From: an uncultured Solirubrobacteraceae bacterium
Lineage (GTDB): Bacteria; Actinomycetota; Thermoleophilia; Solirubrobacterales; Solirubrobacteraceae
DNA: 16,952 nt
Reading direction: 5' to 3'
NCBI GenBank assembly: GCA_902806215.1
Contig: CADCVT010000192.1
Location: forward strand, 1-16,952
The position numbers and the translations under genes were made by a program. Below are positions 6,870 through 14,300 of the stretch, in pieces; the first letter of the stretch is position 1; every line of letters starts with the position of its first letter. The notes beneath the pieces are model-generated. The model did not search any database and had not been told where the DNA came from. It worked only from the letters and a program-made list of their open reading frames with translations.

Positions 6870-7192
6870 GCGGCCCACTCGATCGTGACGGTCCGATGGT
6901 CCTGCCCCGCGTGCTCGAGCCGAACCCGGACGCGCGGGCTCATCCCCTCCACCTCGGCATCCGGCCACTCGACGAAGGAGATGAGATCCGGACCGAGGTA
7001 GTCGTCGAGCAGCTCGGGTTCCTCGTCGGCGAGGGAGCCGATGCGATGGAGGTCGACGTGCCCGATCTGCCCGTACCGGCGGCCGATCGTGAACGTCGGG
7101 CTCGTCACCGGAGCGGTGACGCCGAGCGCGCGGGCCGCGCCGCGCACGAACGTCGTCTTGCCCGCCCCCACCTCGCCGGAGAGCACCACCAC
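6866..7192 (-). CDS. tsaE: t6A synthesis ATPase subunit TsaE (5' end uncertain)
   Basis: TsaE is the P-loop ATPase that resets the TsaB-TsaD complex. From GTG 7192 the protein is 108 residues: Walker A GEVGAGKTT (6-14), SPTFT (31-35), the HVDLHR box (45-50), ELLDDYLGPDLISFVEWPD (60-78) and a short beta C-terminus. The usual family length is about 140-160 residues. The same frame continues upstream to at least 7285 without a stop and encodes a typical TsaE N-terminus (TESPAQTEALGGRLAGALQPGD), but holds no ATG, GTG or TTG. Either a rare start is used (CTG at 7219 or 7207, or an ATC near 7285), or a short form starts at 7192, where no Shine-Dalgarno is visible. The stop overlaps the tsaB ATG. 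The function is clear; the start is not. Confidence 0.88.
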   Translation of the reverse strand: MVVLSGEVGAGKTTFVRGAARALGVTAPVTSPTFTIGRRYGQIGHVDLHRIGSLADEEPELLDDYLGPDLISFVEWPDAEVEGMSPRVRVRLEHAGQDHRTVTIEWAA

Positions 7193-7268
7193 GTCACCGG
7201 GCTGCAGTGCTCCGGCCAGGCGGCCACCGAGCGCCTCGGTCTGCGCCGGCGACTCGGTTCGGTGCTGC

Positions 7269-7676
7269 TCAGAAGTCGTTGGGATCGATGGTCCGGAGGC
7301 GCAGGCCGATGCCCCCGAGCAGGAAGGCAGCGCCGATGAACAGGAGCGGCCGGGGATCCGATCCGGTCATCGGCAGCGCGTCGGGATCCGGCCGCGGGGT
7401 CGTCTGGCCACCGCCGGTGCCGCCGCCGTTGCCGGTCTTGCCGTCGCCGCCGGTGCCTCCGCCGCCGTTGTCGTTCCCGGAGCCGCCGTTCCCGGAGCCG
7501 CCGCCGTCACCCGGCGGGTCGTCGCCGATGCCGCCGTCGCCGGGATCCTGCTGCTGGGTGGGCTCGTCGCCGAAGGGGTCCTGGTACTGGTCGTCCCCCG
7601 CGCCCTGCGCGAAGGCAGCCGACGGGAGCGCCAGGATGAGCGCGAGCAGGCAGAGAAAACGGCGGGTTCGGAGCAC
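7269..7676 (-). CDS. Secreted Gly-rich protein with LPxTG sortase signal
   Basis: The 135-residue protein has a signal peptide (LLALILALPSAAFA, cleavage near 23), an acidic Gln/Asp segment (24-55) and a Gly/Asn/Asp-rich low-complexity spacer (56-92). A canonical C-terminal sorting signal follows: LPMTG at 101-105, a hydrophobic stretch LLFIGAAFLLGGIG (111-124) and RLRTIDPNDF. The mature chain would be only about 80 flexible residues on the cell wall, so it may act as a stalk or substrate rather than an enzyme. The acidic end after the Arg pair is a little unusual for a sorting signal. The start is GTG at 7676, with AGGA 9 bases upstream and a TANNNT box just before. It is the first gene of the minus-strand series, and its stop lies inside the frame that encodes the missing tsaE N-terminus. 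The function is unknown. Confidence 0.82.
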   Translation of the reverse strand: MLRTRRFLCLLALILALPSAAFAQGAGDDQYQDPFGDEPTQQQDPGDGGIGDDPPGDGGGSGNGGSGNDNGGGGTGGDGKTGNGGGTGGGQTTPRPDPDALPMTGSDPRPLLFIGAAFLLGGIGLRLRTIDPNDF

Positions 7677-7684
7677 CGCGCGTC

Positions 7685-7690
7685 ATCCTA
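7685..7690 (-). promoter_or_regulatory. Possible -10 box for the LPxTG-tsaE operon
   Basis: The minus strand reads TAGGAT eight bases before the GTG start at 7676. This matches the TANNNT actinobacterial -10 pattern and would place the transcript start at or next to the start codon. No -35 match is visible at 16-18 bases. The AGGA inside the box could equally act as a Shine-Dalgarno. Confidence 0.3.
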
Positions 7691-7727
7691 GACGCGAGCC
7701 CGGCGGTACGGTGCCCCGCTCCATTTC

Positions 7728-10085
7728 ATGCACATCCTCTTGCTGACCGACCGCGACTGGACGCACCCCCAGGGGGGCGGTACCGGCGCCAACCTCTTCG
7801 GCCAGGTCTCCCGCTGGGTCGCCTGGGGCCACCGCGTGACCGTCATCGCGGGCGACTACCCCGGGGCGAAGAAGGTCGAGCAGCTCGCGCCGAACCTCGA
7901 GATCCACCGGATGGGCACGCGACTGACCGTGTTCCCGCGTGCCGCCTGGGCGACGCTGCGGCGCGGGATCGGCCGCGACGCCGACGTGGTGCTCGAGGTC
8001 GTCAACGGGATCGCGTTCTTCTCGCCGCTGTGGCGCTGGCAGAAGGCGCCCACCGTCGCGCTCGTCCACCACGTCCACCAGGACCACTACGTCACCGAGC
8101 TCGGCCTGCAGGGCCGGATCGCCGCGCTGTTCCTCGAGCGCCTGCCGCTCCGGCTGCTCTACCGCCAGACCCCGGTGCTCACGATCTCGAACGCCGCGCT
8201 CGAGGAGATCGTCGAGCTGGGCGTCCCGCGCGACCACGTCCACGTCGCCTACCTCGGCGTCGACGACGCGCCCTACCCGCCCGGCGGGCGCTCCGACGAG
8301 CCCCGGCTGCTCTTCCTCGGACGGCTGAAGAAGTACAAGCGGATCGAGTTCGTGCTCGACGTGCTCGAGGCGATCCCCGCGGCCACGCTCGACATCGCCG
8401 GCGACGGCGACCACCGCGAGGCGCTCGTCGCCGAGATCGCCGAGCGCGGCCTGACCGACCGGGTCACGCTGCACGGCCACGTCTCGGAGGGGGACAAGTA
8501 CCGCCTCTACGGCGAGGCCTGGGTCAACCTGACCGCCTCGTCGGCCGAGGGCTGGTGCCTGACCGTCATGGAGTCCGCGACGGTCGGCACGCCGAGCGCG
8601 GCGCTGCGCGTCGGCGGGCTCGAGGAGTCGATCGTCGACGAGCAGACCGGCCTGCTGGCCGACAGCCCCGAGGAGCTCGCCCAACGCGTCGCCGCGCTCG
8701 CCGCGGACCCGCAGCGGCGCGACGAGCTCGGCGCCGAGGCGCAGGCGCGCGCCCGCGGGTTCACGTGGGACAACACCGCGCGGCAGAACCTCGACGTCCT
8801 CGAGCGCGCGGCCGAGACCGAGCGGCCGTCCGTGCGCGCCGGCGTCCGCGGATCGGAGACCGCCAAGGCCGCGGGCATGGCCATCGCCACGCTCGCCGGC
8901 AACGCGATCGCGATCGTCTTCACCGTCGTCTTCACGCGCCTGCTCGGCGTCGGCGAGTACGGCTCGCTGGCGTCGCTGCTGTCGACGCTCACGATCCTCG
9001 CCGTCATCGGCTCGGCGATCCAGGTCGCGGTCGCGCGCGAGACCGCGCTCGGCCACCTCGGGGGCGACGGGGCCGTCGAGGCGACGGTCGAGCGGTGGCT
9101 GAGACAGCTGCTCCTCGCCGGGGTCGCGGTCACCGCGGCGTCGGTGCTCCTGCGCGAGCCGATCGCCGACCTCGTCGCCGTGCCCGAGCACGAGTGGGCC
9201 GCCGCGGCGATCCTGCCGACCGGGGTCCTGTGGCTGATCCTCAGCGTCCTGCGCGGAGCGTTGCAGGGTCTGCACCACTACTCGGCGCTGGCCAAGAGCG
9301 TGATCGTCGAGGCGATCGGGCGCCTGTTCTGGGGCCTCGTCCTCGTCGGCGCGGGCGCCGGCCTGACCGGCGCGTTCCTCGGCACGCCGCTGTCGATGGC
9401 GCTCGTCTCGGTCGTCATGGTCGTGATGCTCCGCCGCAAGGTCGGGGGCGTCGCGTCCGACCGCGAGCCGCGCACGCTGCGCTCGCTCGTGGTCGGCGGG
9501 TGGGCGCCGATCATCGGCCTCGTGTTCCTCGCCGCGCTGCAGAACGTCGACGTGATCATCGCCAAGCACGAGATGAGCGACGACGACGCCGGGGCCTACG
9601 CGGCCGCAGTCGTCGCGGCGAAGCTCGTCGTCTGGGTGGCGATCGGCGTCGGCCTCTACCTGCTGCCGGAGGCCACGCGGCGCGCGGCGGCCGGGCTCGA
9701 TCCGCGGCCGGTCTTCCTCAAGACGCTTGCCGTCGTCGGGCTCATCGCGCTGCCGGCGCTGGCGATCTTCGCGCTCGTGCCGTCGTTGCTGCTCGAGCTC
9801 GCGTTCGGACCGGAGTACACGACCGCGGCCGACGCGCTCATCGTCCTCGGGCTGGCCATGACGCTGCTGGCGGTGGCGTACCTGACGGTGCAGTACATGC
9901 TCGCGCTGCGCCAGACGGCGTTCCTGTGGGTGCTCGGCGTCGTCGCGGTGGCCGAGCCGTTCCTGCTCACCGCGGGCGACTTCGGGATCGTCTCGTTCGC
10001 CGGCATCGTGCTCGTGATCCAGTGCGCCGCCGCTGCCGGCGCGCTCACCCTCGGGCTGCGCCGCCCGCGCGTGCAGACCGCATGA
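7728..10085 (+). CDS. Glycosyltransferase family 4 - polysaccharide flippase fusion protein
   Basis: One uninterrupted 785-residue frame joins two usually separate functions. Residues 1-365 form a GT-B, GT4-type glycosyltransferase: the N-terminal MHILLLTDRDWTHPQGGGTGANLF donor/acceptor loop, LLFLGRLKKYKRIEFVLDVL (194-212), AGDGDHREAL (224-233) and SAEGWCLTVMESATVGTP (272-289), where Glu274 and Glu282 give the EX7E nucleotide-sugar motif. Residues 378-785 form a Wzx/MATE-like membrane exporter with roughly twelve hydrophobic helices and FTRLLGVGEYGSLASLLS (402-419), the typical first-loop signature. A charged linker lies at 358-377. The enzyme could add a sugar to a lipid-linked precursor and flip it; this is inference. 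No Shine-Dalgarno precedes the ATG. An internal ATG at 8877 (weak AAGG upstream) might allow separate flippase translation. The stop overlaps the methyltransferase start (ATGA). Confidence 0.92.
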   Translation: MHILLLTDRDWTHPQGGGTGANLFGQVSRWVAWGHRVTVIAGDYPGAKKVEQLAPNLEIHRMGTRLTVFPRAAWATLRRGIGRDADVVLEVVNGIAFFSPLWRWQKAPTVALVHHVHQDHYVTELGLQGRIAALFLERLPLRLLYRQTPVLTISNAALEEIVELGVPRDHVHVAYLGVDDAPYPPGGRSDEPRLLFLGRLKKYKRIEFVLDVLEAIPAATLDIAGDGDHREALVAEIAERGLTDRVTLHGHVSEGDKYRLYGEAWVNLTASSAEGWCLTVMESATVGTPSAALRVGGLEESIVDEQTGLLADSPEELAQRVAALAADPQRRDELGAEAQARARGFTWDNTARQNLDVLERAAETERPSVRAGVRGSETAKAAGMAIATLAGNAIAIVFTVVFTRLLGVGEYGSLASLLSTLTILAVIGSAIQVAVARETALGHLGGDGAVEATVERWLRQLLLAGVAVTAASVLLREPIADLVAVPEHEWAAAAILPTGVLWLILSVLRGALQGLHHYSALAKSVIVEAIGRLFWGLVLVGAGAGLTGAFLGTPLSMALVSVVMVVMLRRKVGGVASDREPRTLRSLVVGGWAPIIGLVFLAALQNVDVIIAKHEMSDDDAGAYAAAVVAAKLVVWVAIGVGLYLLPEATRRAAAGLDPRPVFLKTLAVVGLIALPALAIFALVPSLLLELAFGPEYTTAADALIVLGLAMTLLAVAYLTVQYMLALRQTAFLWVLGVVAVAEPFLLTAGDFGIVSFAGIVLVIQCAAAAGALTLGLRRPRVQTA

Positions 10086-10765
10086 GCGCGCTGCCGCCCG
10101 ACGTCGACGGCTGGCTCACCGAGGCACAGGCCGGGCGGCTGGACGCCGCCGCGCGGACCGTCGGCGCCGGCGGGCGGATCGTGGAGATCGGCTCGTTCCG
10201 CGGGCGCTCGACGATAGTGCTCGCCCGCGCGGCGGTCGACGGCGTGGAGGTCGTGGCGATCGACCCGCACCTCGGGTCGGACCGCGGGCCGCAGGAGATC
10301 GCGGCGAACGAGGCGCTGGGCGAGGACGACACGCGGACGTTCCGCAACAACCTCGCGCAGCACGGCGTGCTCGAGCGCGTCCGGCACGTACGGGCGATGT
10401 CATCCGACGCGCACGACGCCGTCGCGGACCCGATCGACGTCCTGTGGGTCGACGGCGCGCATCGCTACGGCCCGGCGCTCGCCGACCTGCGCGACTGGGG
10501 CGCGCGCGTGCGGCCCGGCGGGAGGATGCTCGTCCACGACGCGTTCTCGTCGGTCGGGGTGACGCTCGCGCTGTTCCGCGGCGTCGTCTTCTCGCGGCGC
10601 TGGCGCTACGTCGGGCGGGCCGGGACGCTCGTCGAGTACGTCCGCGAGCCGGCCGGTGCGTCGTCGGCGCTTCGCCAGGTCGCGCTCCTGCCGTGGTTCG
10701 CGTTCAACGTCGTGCTGAAGGTGCTGACGCTGCTGAAGATCCGGAAGGGCCCGTGGCCGCACTGA
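10082..10765 (+). CDS. Class I SAM-dependent methyltransferase (Methyltransf_24 type)
   Basis: The 227-residue protein has the Rossmann SAM-binding pattern: IVEIGSFRGRSTIVLAR (33-49, motif I), VVAIDPHLG (57-65, acidic end of strand 2), DVLWVDGAHRYGPALADLRDWGARVRPGG (119-147) and MLVHDAF (149-155, metal/catalytic Asp). This resembles methyltransferases found in sugar and polysaccharide clusters. A hydrophobic C-terminal stretch (about 202-220, LLPWFAFNVVLKVLTLLKI) followed by basic residues suggests loose membrane attachment. The ATG at 10082 overlaps the fusion gene's stop by four bases, so translation is probably coupled. The likely substrate is a glycan or glycolipid, judged only by its neighbours. 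An O- or N-methyl target cannot be told from sequence. Confidence 0.88.
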   Translation: MSALPPDVDGWLTEAQAGRLDAAARTVGAGGRIVEIGSFRGRSTIVLARAAVDGVEVVAIDPHLGSDRGPQEIAANEALGEDDTRTFRNNLAQHGVLERVRHVRAMSSDAHDAVADPIDVLWVDGAHRYGPALADLRDWGARVRPGGRMLVHDAFSSVGVTLALFRGVVFSRRWRYVGRAGTLVEYVREPAGASSALRQVALLPWFAFNVVLKVLTLLKIRKGPWPH

Positions 10766-11397
10766 GCGCGCTGCGCGACGCCGCGATGCGCCCGGGGCGG
10801 GTCGTGCGGGTGCCGATGGGGATGGCCGCGGGGGTCCGGCTCGAGATCGACGACAACGGCTCGGTCCACACGTACCTGGGGACGGCCGAGCTCGAGCTCG
10901 CACGGCACGTGCGCCGGGCCGCGCAGCCGGGCGCGGTCTGCTTCGACGTCGGCGGCCACGACGGGTGGTACGCGATGATCTTCGCGCGGATGACCGGCGC
11001 TCCGGTCGTCTCGTTCGAGGCGGACGCGGGCGCGATCGAGCGGATCCACCGCAACCTCGCGCGCAATCCTTCGCTGCTGCCGTTGGTCACGGTGCGGCAC
11101 GAGATGGTCGGCGAGGACACGATCGATCGGCTCGTCGCCGACGGCACCGTGCCGGCACCGTCGCTGCTCAAGGTCGACGTCGACGGAGGCGAGGTCGGTG
11201 TCCTGCGCGGCGCGCGGCAGGTCCTGGCCGAGCACCGCCCGCACGTCATCGTCGAGACGCACACGGCAGGGCTCGAGCGCGACTGCGGTGACCTGCTCGT
11301 CGAGGCCGGCTACCGCCCGGTGATCGTGCCGCAGCGCAAGCGGTTCAGGCAGAAGCGCCCGGCGGCCCATAACCGCTGGCTCGTCGCGCACCCCTGA
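10753..11397 (+). CDS. FkbM-family methyltransferase
   Basis: FkbM methyltransferases usually O-methylate sugars or polyketides. The 214-residue protein shows LGTAELELARHVRRAAQPGAVCFDVGGHDGWYAMIFA (42-78, SAM motif I with a family-like FDVGGHDG), VVSFEAD (85-91), then LLKVDVDGGEVGVLRGARQVLAEHRPHVIVETH (138-170), the FkbM signature. The start is set at GTG 10753, which overlaps the previous gene by 13 bases and has GGAAGG a few bases upstream; ATG 10786 is the alternative and would shorten the N-terminus by 11 residues. The Arg/Lys-rich C-terminus (RKRFRQKRPAAHNRWLVAHP) is encoded across the tail of the opposite-strand AftD-like gene, a 53-base convergent overlap. With the preceding methyltransferase it forms a tandem methylation pair for the glycan locus. 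Confidence 0.9.
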   Translation: MAALSALRDAAMRPGRVVRVPMGMAAGVRLEIDDNGSVHTYLGTAELELARHVRRAAQPGAVCFDVGGHDGWYAMIFARMTGAPVVSFEADAGAIERIHRNLARNPSLLPLVTVRHEMVGEDTIDRLVADGTVPAPSLLKVDVDGGEVGVLRGARQVLAEHRPHVIVETHTAGLERDCGDLLVEAGYRPVIVPQRKRFRQKRPAAHNRWLVAHP

Positions 11398-14300
11398 GCT
11401 GCCGCGCCAGCGCGGCGCCGAGCAGGAAGATCGCGGCGACGCCGACCCAGTGCGCGGCGATCCGCTCCACCGCGAGGTTCGTGTTGTAGCCGCCCGGGTC
11501 GTCGACCGGAACGGCGAGGTAGAGGATCGGGACGACGGTGAGCAGCAGCGCGCCGCCGGCCAGCGCGAGCTGCTTCGCGCCGATGCCGCGCCACAGGATG
11601 AACGCGACCGCGGGGCCCATCACGATCCCGGCGCGGATGGCGAAGACGAAGCCGAGGAGGAGCGCCGCCACGACGCCCGCGGCCAGCGCCTTGCGCAGCG
11701 ACCACCGCGTCGGCTTCGCGTCGTGGATCGGGTGCTGCGCAGCGGTCGCGGGGATCGGATGGCGCGGGCGGCGGGCGAGGACGACGATGAGCAGCAGGCA
11801 GACGATGAGGGACACGACGTAGGCGGGCGGGAGGAGGCGGTTCGGCGCGAACGCGAACGACGCCTTCGTGCAGCCGGTCGGGACGGGCCAGCCGTTCGCG
11901 TAGCCCTGCATCGGGCGCGGCCTGCCGAGGTCCTCGCCGTCGCAGGTCGCGCGCCAGCCCTCGTTGTAGCTCTCTCCCAGCACGAGGTACGAGGGCTGGT
12001 CGACCTCGAGCCGGACGCCGTCGCGCTTGCCGCGGCCGGGGTCGCCGCCGTCGACGACCCTCCCGTGCGCGGTCGGAGCGGGACGGCCCGGGGTGGTCGA
12101 GTCGATCTCGGGCGTGGCCTCGCCGAGCTGCGGGACCGGGTCCCGACCGCTCCCCTCGCCGCCGCCGCCGGGTCCGTCGTCGATCTCGGGTTCCAGCTCA
12201 TCCGTCCTCGGCATCGGCTCGCCACGCCGCTCCGCCTCGCGGACCCGGCGCTGGATCTCCTCGATCGCGCGGGCGATCGACTCGTCGTCCGGCGCTGACA
12301 TCGGCGGGGTGAGGATCTCGTCGATCTCGGTGATGCCGGCTGACGGTGACTCGAGCCGCAGGTGGTCGACCGTGAGCGGCCCGGGAAGGCCGGTCACCTG
12401 CTGCTCGCCAGTCGCGAGCCGGGTCGGGCCGTCGCAGGTGACCGCGGCCAGCGCCCGCCCCTGCTCGACGTCCGCGACCTCTCCCACCGGGCGGAGGTCG
12501 ACGATCCCGCCGGTGGTGCGAACGCGAGCGTCGCCGCAGCGGCCGTCGAGCCTGCCGCCCGAGTTGGCGATGCGCGCTCCGGGGACGCCCCCGATGTCCG
12601 CGATCCCGACCGCGCGACGCTGGCGGAGCCGGTCGGGCGTCCCGGTCAGGAAGCGGGCTTCGAGCACCTCGAGCACGAACTCGCGACCGCGGATCGGGCG
12701 CTGGAGCTCCACCGCGCCCTCGGCGGTGACGCCGACCGTCTGGCCGCCGATCCGCACGAGCGTCGGCCGGCGGACGACGGCGTCCGGCGCGACGAGCCGC
12801 AGGCGGCGCAGCGTGGTCGTGCGGTCGAGCGTGAACCGCACCGACGCGCGTCCCTCCCACGCGCCGATCCACGCGGTGCGCGGGTTCCCGTCGAACGCCT
12901 TCGACGCGCGGTGCCGCGCGAGGTTCTCGAACAGCCCACTCGACGTCGCCGTGACGGTTCCCGTGGTCTTCGTCAGGCGGTCGAGGACGGGCTCGCCGCG
13001 CGCGTTCGGGCGCACCCACGCGTCGACGTTCCACTCGCGCGACACGGGCGGGTCGATGGTGCGGCTGAGCTGGGGCTCGGGATCGACGCGGTCGCGCAGC
13101 CGGTAGGACTGGAACGGGCCGACGGGGCCTCCTCCCTCGTGCCCCGGAGCGTCGACGGTCTGGCGCGACAGCAGGTAGGTGAGGGCGCCCGGGTACGTCG
13201 GCGTCAGCGCGCGTTCGGCGAGGACCGGCGGACGCAGTGACTCGCGCAGCTCGACTCCGGGGATGCGCAGCTCGCTGATGCCGCCCGCGCCACCGGACCG
13301 GTCGCCCGGCTGCGTGACGTCGAGGATCGCCACGCGGACGCGGTCGACCTCGCCCGGCACCTCGACGCGGTTCGTGCCCGGTCTGACGGCGACCGCCCTC
13401 CCGTTGACGGCGATCCGACGCGTGCGGCCGAACCGGTCGGAGTAGGGCGTCACGTCGACGTGGCCGATCCGGCGAGGGCGGTCGAGCTCCACCTCGAGGT
13501 AGTGGCGCGAGCGGGCGAGTGCGCGGTCGGCGAGCCAGGCGGTCTTGTCGTCGCCGTCGAGCGCGGCGAACGGGCGGTGCTCGGGGAACTGCGTGATCTG
13601 CGGTGAGAACGGCGCCTCGATGCGCTTGACACCCGCGTACCGCGCCACGGTCTGCGCGTCGGGTCCCGCCGCGAACGGGTCGAGCAGGGCGCCGTCCTCG
13701 GAGACCTCCTGCCGCGGCGTGAGGAGGAACCCGCGGTTGCCTCTGAGGCGCGAGGACACGAAGGCCTGGCGGCGGTTCGTGTCGGTGACGACGACGCTGC
13801 TCGCTCCGTTGATCGCTTTGGCGTCGAGGTCCGCGGCGTAGGCGAGCGGGCGGTCCGGGTCGAGCGCGCCGAAGCCGGCCAGCGCCGTCACGCCCTGCGC
13901 GCCGCCGTCGACGACGGTCATCCCGCGGCGGGGCAGGAGACGGACGATTCCGCCGGTGCTGGCCTGCGCGACGCGGACGCGCGGGAGGCGCTGCGGCGGG
14001 GCGATGCGCCCGGACGCCGCGGACTCGAGCTCCTTCGGGCCGAGGTCCTTCAGGCCCATGACGGGCTCGTCCATGTATGCCGCCCACCCCTGCGGCAGGC
14101 CGACGCCGAGCGCCTCGCTCGCCTCGACGGGACCGGGCTCGCCGCTGCGCGTGCGGTCTCCGTCGGCCTGGGTGACGACGGCTCCGGCGCCCATGAGGTC
14201 GACGAGCGGGACGAGCTGGCCGGGGAGCGCGCGCTCCTGGCTGACGAGGTCGTCGACGGCCCAGTGCAGGTCGATCGCGCGCAGGTCGGCGTACGGGACG

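Noticed and set aside
7683..9569. Long minus-strand open frame (628 codons) opposite the glycosyltransferase-flippase gene
   Set aside because: The translation is Arg/Asp/Glu-rich low complexity with no domain, as expected for the antisense of a GC-rich gene; the plus strand has clear GT4 and flippase motifs.
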